64,000 bases of DNA from positions 744,001 to 808,000 of the forward strand of contig NZ_JAMGBA010000001.1 in NCBI RefSeq assembly GCF_023516455.1. Reading direction: 5' to 3'. Each line of letters begins with the position of its first letter. Positions within the stretch are counted from its first letter, which is position 1. The notes under the pieces are model-generated. The model did not search any database, was not told where the DNA came from, and worked only from the letters and a program-made list of their open reading frames with translations. Of the stretch, positions 16,971-26,002 are shown in pieces. The position numbers were made by a program, and so were the translations under genes. Source of the DNA: Sphingomonas caseinilytica (GTDB lineage: Bacteria > Pseudomonadota > Alphaproteobacteria > Sphingomonadales > Sphingomonadaceae).

Positions 16971-19493
16971 ATGACGAGACGTACGTCTTTCGCCCGCCGC
17001 TCCTGCGGCCTGTTCCTCGCATCGACCGCAATTTTGAGCACAAGCGCCTTTGCTCAGCAAACTGCAGGTGAGCAGGAAGCAGCAGCAACTCAACGACTGG
17101 TGGAAGGCGACGAAATCGTTGTCACCGCGACCAAGCGCGTCGAAAATCTTCAGGACGTGCCGATCGCCATCACCGCATTCGGTACGAAGACCCTCGACGA
17201 CAACCACGTCGACTCGTTCGAAGACTATGCCAAGATGATCCCGAGCTTGTCGCAGCAGTCGTCGGGCCCCGGTGCATCCAACGTCTATTTCCGCGGTGTC
17301 GCCAGCGGCGAGAACGCCAACCACTCGACCTCGCTGCCCAGCGTCGGCACCTATCTGGACGAACAGCCGATCACGACCATCCAGGGCGCGCTCGACCTTC
17401 ACGTCTTCGATATCGAGCGGATCGAGGCATTGGCCGGTCCCCAGGGAACGCTTTACGGGGCTTCCAGCGAAGCTGGCACTATTCGCATCATCACCAACAA
17501 GCCGGATCTCTCAGGCACCTACGGCGAAGTCGGCCTTGAAGTGAACAATACCGCCCATGGCGACTGGGGCTATACTGCCGAAGGCTTCATCAATGCGCCG
17601 CTCAATGAGAATATCGCGGCCCGTGTCGTTGCCTGGTACCGCCGCGATGGCGGCTACATCGACAATATACATGCCATTCGGAATTACACCGAGTTCACGC
17701 TGGAACAGGACCCCGAAGGTGATCCTGGCGATCTCATCCCCACGCCGACGGGCAACATCATCTCTCGCGATAATGCCGATCTGGCGGAGGACGATTACAA
17801 CGACGTCTACACCTACGGTGCCCGCGCGGCGTTGAAAATCGATCTCAACGAGGATTGGTCGATTACTCCCCAGATCATGGGCCAGAGCCAGAAAGCCTAT
17901 GGCTCATTCGCCGAGGAGAGTGGCTACGACGACCTTGAGACGGCACAGTTCTATTATGAAAAGACCAAGGACAAGTGGTGGCAGGCCGCCCTTACCGTCG
18001 AAGGCAAGATCGGCAACTTCGACATGACCTACGCCGGCGCTTACATGAAGCGCCAGATCGACGGCTCGTTCGATTATTCCGACTATTCCTACTTCTACAA
18101 CGAGCTGTCGGGATACGGCGCCTATTGGTACGACAATGACGGCGATCCGATCGATCCGACGCAGTACATCATCTCCGACGACAGCTTCAAAAAGATGTCG
18201 CACGAACTGCGCTTTACATCGCCGGCAGAAAATCGGTTCCGCGTCGTTGGCGGTCTGTTCCTGCAGCGGCAGGAACATAACATCGAGCAGAACTACAAGA
18301 TCGACAATCTGGACGATCATCTGGCCGTTGACGGTTATCCCGACAATATCTGGCTGACGAAGCAGCTCCGCGTCGACCGCGACAAGGCCATCTTCGGTGA
18401 GCTCAGCTATGACGTGACGCCCGAACTGACCCTCACGGCCGGCGGGCGCTACTACTGGTACAAGAACTCACTGGAAGGCTTTTTCGGGTACAACTCGTTC
18501 GATGACGACGGCCTTGGTTACAGCGGCAACGACCAGTACAACTGCGACCTGTTCGGCCCCTCCACCGTAAACGGAGCGCCTTGCAACAACGTCGACAAGA
18601 CCACCAAGGACAGCGGCGCCGTTTATCGCTTCAATGCAACCTGGAAGCCAAACGACGACCTGCTTCTCTATGCCACTTGGTCCAAGGGTTTCCGGCCCGG
18701 CGGCGTCAACCGTCGCGGCACCTTGCCGCCATATGATCCGGACTTCCTCATCAACTATGAGGCCGGCGCGAAGTATAGCTTCGGCAGCGGCTCGCACTTC
18801 AACTTCGCGATCTACCAAGAGAATTGGAAGGACATTCAGCTATCCTTCTTGGGTGCAAACGGCCTGACCGAGGTCCGGAACGCCGGCGACGCCCGCATCC
18901 GCGGCATTGAAGCCGACCTCTACCTCCGCCTGATGCCGGGACTTAGCTGGAGCACGGGCGCCAGCTACAATGATGCGGAAATCCGCAACGACTTCTGCTC
19001 CATTGCCGTCCCGGACTTCGATTGCACGATCGATGTCGACCTGGACGATAGCGGAGCGATCGACGATTCATCGGAAGAAAACGCCAAGTTGGCCGACAAG
19101 GGCACTCGCCTCCCGGTCACGTCCCGATGGAAGCTGAACAGCAGGCTTCGCTACGATTGGGACCTGACCAGCGACATCAAGGCTCATGCCCAGGCCTCGC
19201 TGACCTACGAAGGAGACCGTCGGGCTGACCTTCGTGACATCGAGAATGCGATCATCGGCGAATATGATGCCTACACGCTCGTCGACGCCTCGACTGGCAT
19301 CGACAAGGGTCCGTGGAGCGTCGACCTATACGTCAAGAACATCTTCGATGTTCGTGGCCAGATCACCAAGGGCATCCAGTGCCTGGAAACGGTCTGCGGC
19401 GATCCGGACGGCGTCACTGCAATCGGACCGAAGATCTATACGACGGTCACACGTCCGAGAATGTTTGGCCTTCGCGTCGGCCGCAAATTCTAA
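16971..19493 (+). CDS. TonB-dependent receptor
   Basis: An 840-residue outer-membrane receptor. The signal peptide is residues 1-28 (STSAFAQ). A TonB-box-like EIVVTATKR (about 46-54) precedes the plug domain (DVPIAITAFGTKTLDD to the IERIEALAGPQGTLYG block). A 22-strand barrel follows, ending in the terminal RMFGLRVGRKF strand with its C-terminal Phe. It imports an unknown ligand using TonB-ExbBD energy. Acidic Asp-rich loops (DVDLDDSGAIDDSSEE, about 685-700) stand out and could bind calcium. An intrinsic terminator follows. Confidence 0.95.
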   Translation: MTRRTSFARRSCGLFLASTAILSTSAFAQQTAGEQEAAATQRLVEGDEIVVTATKRVENLQDVPIAITAFGTKTLDDNHVDSFEDYAKMIPSLSQQSSGPGASNVYFRGVASGENANHSTSLPSVGTYLDEQPITTIQGALDLHVFDIERIEALAGPQGTLYGASSEAGTIRIITNKPDLSGTYGEVGLEVNNTAHGDWGYTAEGFINAPLNENIAARVVAWYRRDGGYIDNIHAIRNYTEFTLEQDPEGDPGDLIPTPTGNIISRDNADLAEDDYNDVYTYGARAALKIDLNEDWSITPQIMGQSQKAYGSFAEESGYDDLETAQFYYEKTKDKWWQAALTVEGKIGNFDMTYAGAYMKRQIDGSFDYSDYSYFYNELSGYGAYWYDNDGDPIDPTQYIISDDSFKKMSHELRFTSPAENRFRVVGGLFLQRQEHNIEQNYKIDNLDDHLAVDGYPDNIWLTKQLRVDRDKAIFGELSYDVTPELTLTAGGRYYWYKNSLEGFFGYNSFDDDGLGYSGNDQYNCDLFGPSTVNGAPCNNVDKTTKDSGAVYRFNATWKPNDDLLLYATWSKGFRPGGVNRRGTLPPYDPDFLINYEAGAKYSFGSGSHFNFAIYQENWKDIQLSFLGANGLTEVRNAGDARIRGIEADLYLRLMPGLSWSTGASYNDAEIRNDFCSIAVPDFDCTIDVDLDDSGAIDDSSEENAKLADKGTRLPVTSRWKLNSRLRYDWDLTSDIKAHAQASLTYEGDRRADLRDIENAIIGEYDAYTLVDASTGIDKGPWSVDLYVKNIFDVRGQITKGIQCLETVCGDPDGVTAIGPKIYTTVTRPRMFGLRVGRKF

Positions 19494-19509
19494 CTAGCAG
19501 GAAATGGAG

Positions 19510-19543
19510 CCCGTCATGCCTCGCGCATGACGGGTTTTATTTT
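19510..19543 (+). terminator. intrinsic terminator after the TonB receptor gene
   Basis: A perfect 10-bp stem CCCGTCATGC / GCATGACGGG with loop CTCGC is followed by TTTTATTTT, 16 bp after the receptor stop codon. Confidence 0.9.
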
Positions 19544-19583
19544 GCCACTTTCCTTCGCCGGCTAAACCGGCGATTGAAGAAGC

Positions 19584-20033
19584 ATGATCTATTTCGATGA
19601 CCTGGAAGTCGGCCAGGAAACCCTGTTCGGCCATTATGATGTGACCCGCGAGGAAGTCCTCGAGTTCGCCCAGAAGTATGACCCCCAGCCGTTTCACCTC
19701 AGCGACGAGGAGGCGGCCAAGACCCATTTCGGCCGTCTCGCCGCTTCCGGCTGGCACACTTGCGCGATGACCATGGCGGTGATCGCCCGCCATGTGGTCG
19801 ATACCGAACAGGCAGGCCTCGGATCGCCCGGGGTCGACGAGCTTCGTTGGCTGAAGCCGGTCTACCCCGGTGATCGGCTGACGGTCAGGGGCAAGATCAT
19901 CGAGACCACGCCGTCGCGGTCGAAGCCGCAAATCGGCGTGATCAAGAGCGAAAACACGATCACCAATCAGGACGACGTGAAGGTGATGACCTTCACGTCG
20001 ATCGTGCTGATGCTACGGCGGCCTACCGCCTAG
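19584..20033 (+). CDS. MaoC family dehydratase (hot-dog fold)
   Basis: A 149-residue protein with the MaoC/hydratase-2 pattern: EDLEVGQ-like start (YFDDLEVGQETLFG), VTREEVLEFAQKYDPQPFHLSDEEA with the catalytic D..x..H hydratase motif, then FGRLAASGWHT and the DELRWLKPVYPGDRL segment. It would hydrate or dehydrate an enoyl-CoA or a related thioester. A short hairpin (CGCCGG-CTAAA-CCGGCG, 19556-19572) lies just before the start. It converges with the next gene, overlapping by 4 bp. Confidence 0.9.
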   Translation: MIYFDDLEVGQETLFGHYDVTREEVLEFAQKYDPQPFHLSDEEAAKTHFGRLAASGWHTCAMTMAVIARHVVDTEQAGLGSPGVDELRWLKPVYPGDRLTVRGKIIETTPSRSKPQIGVIKSENTITNQDDVKVMTFTSIVLMLRRPTA

Positions 20034-20812
20034 TTTTCGTCAGTGTTGCTGTTGCCGTCGCTGCTGCGATCCGCACGCGAACGATTGCTCATCGACGAAC
20101 GGAATTCGCGGCTGCTCTGGCGTTCGCTACGCTGAGCGCGTTCCGGACGAGTGCGCTCGACGCGCTCCGTCCGATTGGCACGCTCAACACGCTCGGTCCG
20201 TTCCGCGCGTTGGATGCGTTCGGCCCGATCGACCGGCTGGACCTGCTCGACCTGATTGTTCCGCTGGATACGGTCAGTCCGGTTAGCGCGATCGCCGCGC
20301 GTGGGTCGCTCGCGCTCGACGCGAACCTGCTCACCATCGCGGGTCCGAACCTGCTGGGTGACCGCATTCGGGCCAGCCTCGAAGCCGCTCCAGTTCTCCC
20401 TTTGAGATTCCATCTGGCGGCGGAATTCCTCGCTGCTCAGGGCCTGCTTGCGACGACCTTCCCAGTAACGACGGTGCGCGTCGGACCAGCGGTGCGGCTT
20501 ACGATAGCGGTCGTAAACATAGTAGCCGTAGCCCGGATAATAGTAGTCATCGTACCAGCCGTAATAGGGCGCATAGCCATATCCGTAGCCCGGATATCCC
20601 GAGCCATAGCCGTAACCGACACCATAGGCCGGATAACCACCGTAGCCGCCGTAGCCGCCGCCGTACCCGTAACCGCCGTAATAGGGGTCATAGTAGCCGC
20701 CGTTGCCGACGCCCACCGAAACGCCATTATAGCCGTAGGGTGTCGTACAACCTGCAAGGCCGATGCCGGCAACCAGTGCTACCGCAGCGGCGCGAAGTCG
20801 AAACGCATACAT
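20030..20812 (-). CDS. Tyr/Gly-rich lipoprotein with Arg/Glu repeat tail
   Basis: About 260 residues from the ATG at 20812, chosen because GGAGAAG precedes it and it opens a clean lipoprotein signal (YAFRLRAAAVALVAGIGLAGC). After the lipobox LAGC there are about 90 residues of GYGYGGGYGGY-type repeats. Next comes a short RcnB-like region (RKPHRWSDAHRRYWEGRRK, SSEEFRRQMESQRENW). The tail is built from degenerate repeats of ERTERVERANRTERVER type. It is probably anchored in the outer membrane; the repeats suggest a structural or envelope-binding role. No enzyme motif is visible. Confidence 0.85.
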   Translation of the reverse strand: MYAFRLRAAAVALVAGIGLAGCTTPYGYNGVSVGVGNGGYYDPYYGGYGYGGGYGGYGGYPAYGVGYGYGSGYPGYGYGYAPYYGWYDDYYYPGYGYYVYDRYRKPHRWSDAHRRYWEGRRKQALSSEEFRRQMESQRENWSGFEAGPNAVTQQVRTRDGEQVRVERERPTRGDRANRTDRIQRNNQVEQVQPVDRAERIQRAERTERVERANRTERVERTRPERAQRSERQSSREFRSSMSNRSRADRSSDGNSNTDEN

Positions 20813-20907
20813 AGAGACTTCTCCGAAGGATTTTATGGAGTCGTTCTGCACTTAAGCTGTTGAACGCGCAGTGAACCGTTGCGACTGCGTACCCTCGTCC
20901 GGACGAC

Positions 20908-21438
20908 TCAATGACCCTCGAAGTTGAACAGGCTTTCCGCCGGTATTCCTGCATCGCGGAGCGCCTTTGCGCCACCCAGTTCCGGGAGGTCGACGATGAA
21001 CCGCGCCCCAACCAGATCTGCTCCTGCACGCCTCACCAGTCGGGCTGCAGCCAGCGCCGTACCGCCCGTTGCCAGGAGGTCGTCGACGATCAGAACCCGT
21101 GCACCGGGCGCACAGGCGTCGACATGCATCGTCAGCCGGTCCGTTCCATATTCCAGCGCATAGTCTTCGGCGATGGTCGCGCCGGGAAGCTTGCCGTCCT
21201 TCCGGATCAGCAGCAGCCCCGCTCCAAGTTTCACCGCCAGCGCCCCGCCGATCGCGAATCCGCGAGCTTCGACGGCTGCCACCAGATCAACCTTCCCGTC
21301 GACCGTCGCCGCAAGTGCATCGACCGTGCGGGCAAGGCCCACACGGTCGAGCATTAACGTCGTAATGTCGCGAAACTGGATCCCGGGCTTTGGAAAGTCC
21401 GGGATGGTGCGGACCAACGCCTTGAGCTCGTCATTCAC
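20908..21438 (-). CDS. apt: adenine phosphoribosyltransferase
   Basis: A 176-residue Apt that salvages adenine to AMP with PRPP. It begins with ALVRTIPDFPKPGIQFRDIT, typical of Apt, and carries the PRPP-binding motif ARVLIVDDLLATGGTA (about 118-133) and the AVEARGFAIGG loop. It lies downstream of the cytochrome bc1 operon on the same strand, separated from it by a palindromic repeat. Confidence 0.96.
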   Translation of the reverse strand: MNDELKALVRTIPDFPKPGIQFRDITTLMLDRVGLARTVDALAATVDGKVDLVAAVEARGFAIGGALAVKLGAGLLLIRKDGKLPGATIAEDYALEYGTDRLTMHVDACAPGARVLIVDDLLATGGTALAAARLVRRAGADLVGARFIVDLPELGGAKALRDAGIPAESLFNFEGH

Positions 21439-21447
21439 CTGAATCCG

Positions 21448-21530
21448 CCGTCATTGCGAGGAGCTGAAAGCGACGAAGCAATCCAGTCACCCTACGGGCA
21501 CTGGATTGCTTCGCTTCGCTCGCAATGACG
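21448..21530. repeat. palindromic repeat, family CGTCATTGCGAG, copy 2
   Basis: Outer arms CCGTCATTGCGAG (from 21448) and CTCGCAATGACG (21519-21530) enclose a perfect inner 13-bp stem (21475-21487 with 21500-21512). It occupies almost the whole gap between petC and apt and could limit read-through into apt. Confidence 0.85.
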
Positions 21531-21531
21531 A

Positions 21532-22512
21532 TCATCCGGCGATGCCGGCCTTTTTGCTCGCGCGGGTCCGCTTGACCTTGTTCTCAGGATCAAGCGCCCC
21601 CTTCGGAGCAACCTTGCGCTTCGCCTCGGCCCAGATGTTCCGATAGCTCAGGTAACCCAGGACCGTGGCGATGATCAGGAACGCCAGCACCGCGAGGCCC
21701 GACTTGTGACGGCTCTGCAGGTTCGGTTCGGCAGTCCACAGCAGGAAGGCCGAAACGTCCTTCGCCATCTGGTCGACCGTTGCCGGCGTCTGGTCGGCGT
21801 AGGTGACCTGGCCGTCCGCGGTAAGCGGCGGCGGCATGGCGATGTTCAGATTGGCGAAATATGGGTTGTAGTGAAGCCCCTCCGGCGTCTTCGTTGCCGG
21901 GAATTCGGCCAGAAGCTTCGCCGGCTGAGCCTGATAGCCCGTGAGCAGCGAGTAGATGTAGGCCGGGCCGTCATGGCGCGCTTTCGCCATCAACGACAGA
22001 TCAGGCGGAAGCGCATTGTTGTTTGCAGCGCGTGCCGCCGTCTCGTTGGCATAGGGGCTCGGGAACTTGTCGGACGGGATCGCCTTGCGGGTCGCCGCCT
22101 CGCCGGTTTCCGGGTTCACGCTGGGGACCTCGATCGCCCACTGATTGGCGATCGCCTTCACCTCGGCCTCATTATAGCCGAGCTGATGGAGGTCGCGGAA
22201 CGACACCAGGTTTAGGCTGTGGCAGCCCGCGCAAACTTCCTTGTAGACCTGGAAGCCGCGCTGCAGCTGCTGGCGGTCGAACTGGCCGAACGGACCGTCC
22301 GTCTTCAGCGCCAGTTCCTTCGGATGGCGATGGAAGCCTTCCTCCGCAGTCGGTTCCGGCGGCGCCTGGAAGTAGCCGACCAGGTTCACCAGCAGGCTGA
22401 TCGTCAGGACGCCCGCGAATCCGACGCCGACCAGCATGCCGATGCTAGCGACCCATCCGAGCCGCTTGATGAAGCCGAGGACTACGGCCGGGATTGCCAG
22501 CAAATAACCCAT
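21532..22512 (-). CDS. petC: cytochrome c1 of the bc1 complex
   Basis: A 326-residue protein with the covalent haem c site VCAGCHSLNLVSFRDL (CxxCH), the axial Met region NIAMPPPL, a C-terminal membrane anchor (SGLAVLAFLIIATVLGYLSYRNIW) and a Lys/Arg-rich cytoplasmic tail. The N-terminus carries a hydrophobic segment that serves as signal/anchor. It passes electrons from the Rieske protein to soluble or membrane cytochrome c. Third gene of petABC; 15 bp after petB. Confidence 0.95.
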   Translation of the reverse strand: MGYLLAIPAVVLGFIKRLGWVASIGMLVGVGFAGVLTISLLVNLVGYFQAPPEPTAEEGFHRHPKELALKTDGPFGQFDRQQLQRGFQVYKEVCAGCHSLNLVSFRDLHQLGYNEAEVKAIANQWAIEVPSVNPETGEAATRKAIPSDKFPSPYANETAARAANNNALPPDLSLMAKARHDGPAYIYSLLTGYQAQPAKLLAEFPATKTPEGLHYNPYFANLNIAMPPPLTADGQVTYADQTPATVDQMAKDVSAFLLWTAEPNLQSRHKSGLAVLAFLIIATVLGYLSYRNIWAEAKRKVAPKGALDPENKVKRTRASKKAGIAG

Positions 22513-22527
22513 GATCCCTATATCCCC

Positions 22528-23820
22528 TTAATTCGCTGGAGCCGACTGGCCGACAGGCGCCGCTTCCGCACGTTCGCCGTGCAGCACGCTTTCCGAAATG
22601 GAATTGGGCAGCGGCAAGGTCGTCTCGAACTTCGAGACGAGCGGCAGAATGATCAGGAAGTGCGCGAAATAATAAGCTGCTGCGATCTGCGACAGTGCGA
22701 CGAAGAACGGCGTCGCGGGCGAACCGCCACACCAGCCGAGGATCGCGACATCAACCAGCAGGATGATGAAGAAGATCCGGAACATCGGCCGGTAGCTGCC
22801 CGAGCGAACCGGCGACTTGTCCAGCCACGGCAGGAAGAACAGCAGCAGGATCGATGCGAACATCGCCAGCACGCCCCACAGCTTCGCCGGCAGGATGAAG
22901 TCGACGGTGAAGGCGCGGAGGATCGCGTAGAACGGCCAGAAATACCATTCCGGAACGATGTGCGCCGGCGTCGCGAGCGGGTTGGCCGGGATGTAGTTGT
23001 CCGGGTGGCCAAGCGCGTTCGGACCGAAGAACACCACCGCGGCATAGATGGTCAGGAACGCGCCGGCGAACCAGCCGTCCTTGGCGGTGTAGAACGGGTG
23101 GAAAGGCAGCGTATCCTTCTCGGTCTTCACCTCGACGCCCGTCGGGTTCGACGATCCCGGGATGTGCAGCGACCAGATGTGCAGGATCACGACGCCCGCA
23201 ATCACGAACGGCAGCAGATAGTGCAGCGAGAAGAAGCGGGTCAGTGCCGCCTGGTCCGGGGCAAAGCCGCCCAGCAGCCAAACGCGGATCGGTTCGCCCA
23301 CGACCGGGAAGGCCGAGAAGAAGCCGGTGATGACCTGTGCGCCCCAGTAGCTCATCTGACCCCAGGGGAGGACGTAGCCCATGAAGGCGGTCGCCATCAT
23401 CAGCAGGTAGATGACGAGGCCCAGCATCCAGACCATTTCGCGCGGCGCCTTGTACGAACCGTAATAAAGGCCGCGGAAGATGTGGATGTAGACAACGATG
23501 AAGAAGAAGCTTGCGCCGTTGGCGTGGGCGTAGCGCATCATCCAGCCGGCGTTCACGTCGCGCATGATGTGCTCGATCGAGTTGAACGCGCCGTCGGCCG
23601 AAGCGAAGTACCACATCGCCAGCACGATTCCGGTGACGATCTGGATCGTCAGGAAGATGCCGCTGAGGACGCCGAAGTTCCACCCGTAGTTGAGGTTGCG
23701 CGGAACCGGATAACCGCCGCCGACCGCATTGAAGACCATCCGCGGAAGCGGGAGGCGATCGTCGATCCACCGGCCGAGTTCGGTCTTGGGTTCGTAGGGC
23801 TTGGCCCAGGCAAAGCTCAT
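22528..23820 (-). CDS. petB: cytochrome b of the bc1 complex
   Basis: A 430-residue cytochrome b with eight or more membrane segments. It shows [24 protein letters not shown]-type helix A, the haem-ligand His pairs in helices B and D ([23 protein letters not shown] and [20 protein letters not shown]) and the quinol-site [13 protein letters not shown] motif. It oxidises quinol in the cytoplasmic membrane. Second gene of the operon, 14 bp after petA. Confidence 0.97.
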   Translation of the reverse strand: MSFAWAKPYEPKTELGRWIDDRLPLPRMVFNAVGGGYPVPRNLNYGWNFGVLSGIFLTIQIVTGIVLAMWYFASADGAFNSIEHIMRDVNAGWMMRYAHANGASFFFIVVYIHIFRGLYYGSYKAPREMVWMLGLVIYLLMMATAFMGYVLPWGQMSYWGAQVITGFFSAFPVVGEPIRVWLLGGFAPDQAALTRFFSLHYLLPFVIAGVVILHIWSLHIPGSSNPTGVEVKTEKDTLPFHPFYTAKDGWFAGAFLTIYAAVVFFGPNALGHPDNYIPANPLATPAHIVPEWYFWPFYAILRAFTVDFILPAKLWGVLAMFASILLLFFLPWLDKSPVRSGSYRPMFRIFFIILLVDVAILGWCGGSPATPFFVALSQIAAAYYFAHFLIILPLVSKFETTLPLPNSISESVLHGERAEAAPVGQSAPAN

Positions 23821-23834
23821 CGAATTATCCCCTG

Positions 23835-24401
23835 TTAGCCGATGGACACGACGGTGTCGGACGAGAAGGCATATTCCGGCACCATCAGGTTGAGCGGAGC
23901 CGGGCCCTTACGAATGCGTGCTGCGGTGTCGTAGTGCGAACCGTGGCACGGGCAGAAATATCCGCCGTAATCGCCGCGATTCTCGCCCTCGCCAACGCCC
24001 AGCGGGACGCAGCCCAAATGAGTGCAGACGCCAAGCGTGATCAGCCAGTTTTCCTTGCCCGGCTTCGTCCGCTCGGCAAGCGTCTGCGGGTCGCGCAGCT
24101 CGCTCAGCGGCACGGCGTTAGCCTGCTGCACTTCCTGCGGCGTCAGGTTGCGGACGAAGACCGGCTGCTTGCGCCAGCTGGTCTTGATCGCCTGTCCGGG
24201 CGCGATCTTGGAGATGTCCACCTCGGTCGAGGCCAGCGCCAGCACGTCGGCGGGCGGGTTCATCTGGTTGATCAGCGGCAGCGCGACGGCAACCGCACCG
24301 ACGCCAGCGAAGCTGACGGCGGCAATGTTAATGAAGTCGCGGCGGCGGAGGCTTTCATCGCCTTCCACAATCGCTGCGTTGGTTTCTTCCAGCGTGGCCA
24401 T
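23835..24401 (-). CDS. petA: Rieske iron-sulfur protein of the bc1 complex
   Basis: About 188 residues from the ATG at 24401, where [23 protein letters not shown] opens a twin-arginine-like anchor ([26 protein letters not shown]). The frame open further upstream is too long to be real. The 2Fe-2S cluster ligands are in CTHLGC and CPCHGSHYD. First gene of petABC. Confidence 0.97.
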   Translation of the reverse strand: MATLEETNAAIVEGDESLRRRDFINIAAVSFAGVGAVAVALPLINQMNPPADVLALASTEVDISKIAPGQAIKTSWRKQPVFVRNLTPQEVQQANAVPLSELRDPQTLAERTKPGKENWLITLGVCTHLGCVPLGVGEGENRGDYGGYFCPCHGSHYDTAARIRKGPAPLNLMVPEYAFSSDTVVSIG

Positions 24402-24570
24402 GCTCACCCTTAAGACCGAAATTTCGCGCGCGTGCCGAATGGCACAAAAAACGAGCCCGCTCCGGCGGTGCCGGCCCGGTTGGCGCGCCTGATAGCGTCT
24501 CACCCCGCATATGCAAATGGTCAAATTGCCCGGCTTGTGCGGCAAGCCGAGTGCGGACTATCGCCCCACC

Positions 24571-25032
24571 ATGCGGCTTTGCCTTTTTCAGCCGGAAATT
24601 GCCGGGAACGTCGGTGCGGTAATGCGCCTTGGCGCCTGCATGGGAGTCGCGATCGATCTCATCGAGCCAATGGGATTCTCGTGGGACGACAAAAGGGTCC
24701 GGCGGACGGCAATGGACTATATCGACCATGTCGACGTCACGCGCCATTCTTCGTTCGGGGCATTTCGTGCGGCAAACCGGGGCAGGCTGATTCTGTTCAG
24801 CACCAAAGGCCAGGCGTCCCCTTATGAATTTGCCTTCCTGCCTGACGACATCCTGCTGTTCGGCAAGGAAAGCGGCGGCGTCCCGTCCGAAGTCGCTGCG
24901 ACCGCCGACGCGGTGCTGAGAATCCCAATCCGGGCGGAGGTCCGGTCGTTCAACCTGGCCACTTCGACTGCGCTCGCACTCGGCGAGGCGCTCCGCCAGA
25001 CAGGCGGGCTGCCCAGCGTCGGCGCAGGCTAA
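24571..25032 (+). CDS. trmL: tRNA (cytidine(34)-2'-O)-methyltransferase
   Basis: About 153 residues from the ATG at 24571; the family starts with MRLCLFQPEIAGNVGAVMRL. It has the SPOUT trefoil-knot motifs: LFGKESGGVP and the C-terminal IPIRAEVRSFNLATSTALALGEA. It methylates the wobble base of tRNA-Leu isoacceptors. It is divergent from petA and nearly touches the convergent TauE/SafE gene (2-bp gap). Confidence 0.93.
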   Translation: MRLCLFQPEIAGNVGAVMRLGACMGVAIDLIEPMGFSWDDKRVRRTAMDYIDHVDVTRHSSFGAFRAANRGRLILFSTKGQASPYEFAFLPDDILLFGKESGGVPSEVAATADAVLRIPIRAEVRSFNLATSTALALGEALRQTGGLPSVGAG

Positions 25033-25034
25033 GG

Positions 25035-25931
25035 CTACTCCGCCGCGGCCGCCTCGGGCGTCAACGGCGTCTCCTCCCCCTTCCGCGCCTGCCATGCCGA
25101 ACGGGCCATGACGGCGGCAGCGTAAAGCACGACGATAATCACCAGCCAGCGAAGCGTCTCGACCGGCATTTCCTTGACGAGGAAGGCAGCAACAAGGACC
25201 GCCGGGAAGCCGCCTAGCGTGATTCCAAGCACGACCTTCAGGTCCATCTGCCCCATCCTGATGTGGCGAACGCTGGCCGCCGAACCCATCAGGCCCGCGC
25301 TGGCTGCCATGATCGGGAAGCAAAGCCGCGGGTCCATGCCCATCAGGCTGAGCAAGACCAGCGTCGGCGCATAATTGCCGACGCCGAAGTTCAGCAGCAC
25401 GCCGAAGATGAAGCTGGCGACGATCGCCAGGACGGTGAGGTCCATCGGAAGGCTGTTCGCGGTACCTCCGCCTGGCATCATGTTGAGGTTGGTGAGGGCA
25501 TAGGCTCCCGCCGCAAGCAGCAGGCCGATCGCGACAACCGTCTGGACCACCCACACTTTCGATTTCGCGACCATTGGCGCGCCGAGCAATCCGCCCATCA
25601 CAAAGGCCAAGATGCACCCGACAAGCAGGATCGCATCGACCATGACGCCCAGCAGGATGAGATAGATGATGCCTTGAAGAACCGCTGGCGGGGTAAGGCC
25701 GACCAACATGGTCTGGGGAATCAGTCGATCGGGAACCAGCTTGCGGAGCTTGAACCAGGCCGCGGTCGGAGCGAATGAGCCGATGCCGAGTGTATCGAAG
25801 AAGCTCACGACTGCTCCAAGCACTACTGCCTCGACTTTGGGCACGGCACCCTGCCGAATAGCGGCACGGATCAGCACGCCAAGGCAGATGATGCCTGCCA
25901 ACGTAAGCGGAATCAGAAGTGCGATCAGCAT
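25035..25931 (-). CDS. TauE/SafE family membrane transporter
   Basis: A 298-residue protein with about eight membrane segments. It has the TauE/SafE repeat pattern: VLGAVVSFFDTLGIGSFAPTA in the first half, with FGVGNYAPTLVLLSLMGMDPRLCFPIMAASAG in the second. Family members are proposed exporters of sulfite, sulfoacetate or similar organic anions. No sulfur-metabolism genes lie nearby, so the substrate is open. Confidence 0.9.
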   Translation of the reverse strand: MLIALLIPLTLAGIICLGVLIRAAIRQGAVPKVEAVVLGAVVSFFDTLGIGSFAPTAAWFKLRKLVPDRLIPQTMLVGLTPPAVLQGIIYLILLGVMVDAILLVGCILAFVMGGLLGAPMVAKSKVWVVQTVVAIGLLLAAGAYALTNLNMMPGGGTANSLPMDLTVLAIVASFIFGVLLNFGVGNYAPTLVLLSLMGMDPRLCFPIMAASAGLMGSAASVRHIRMGQMDLKVVLGITLGGFPAVLVAAFLVKEMPVETLRWLVIIVVLYAAAVMARSAWQARKGEETPLTPEAAAAE

Positions 25932-26002
25932 GGCTGCCCCTCCACGCCCCTAATGAAGGTCTGTTGTAGATGATCGTCGAGGCCTTCGCTACAGAGCCCG
26001 CC

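Noticed and set aside
22219-23838. Long plus-strand open frame (539 codons) antisense to petB and petC
   Set aside because: Low-complexity Arg/Asp/Glu/Val product without any family pattern; the petB and petC proteins on the other strand are unmistakable.
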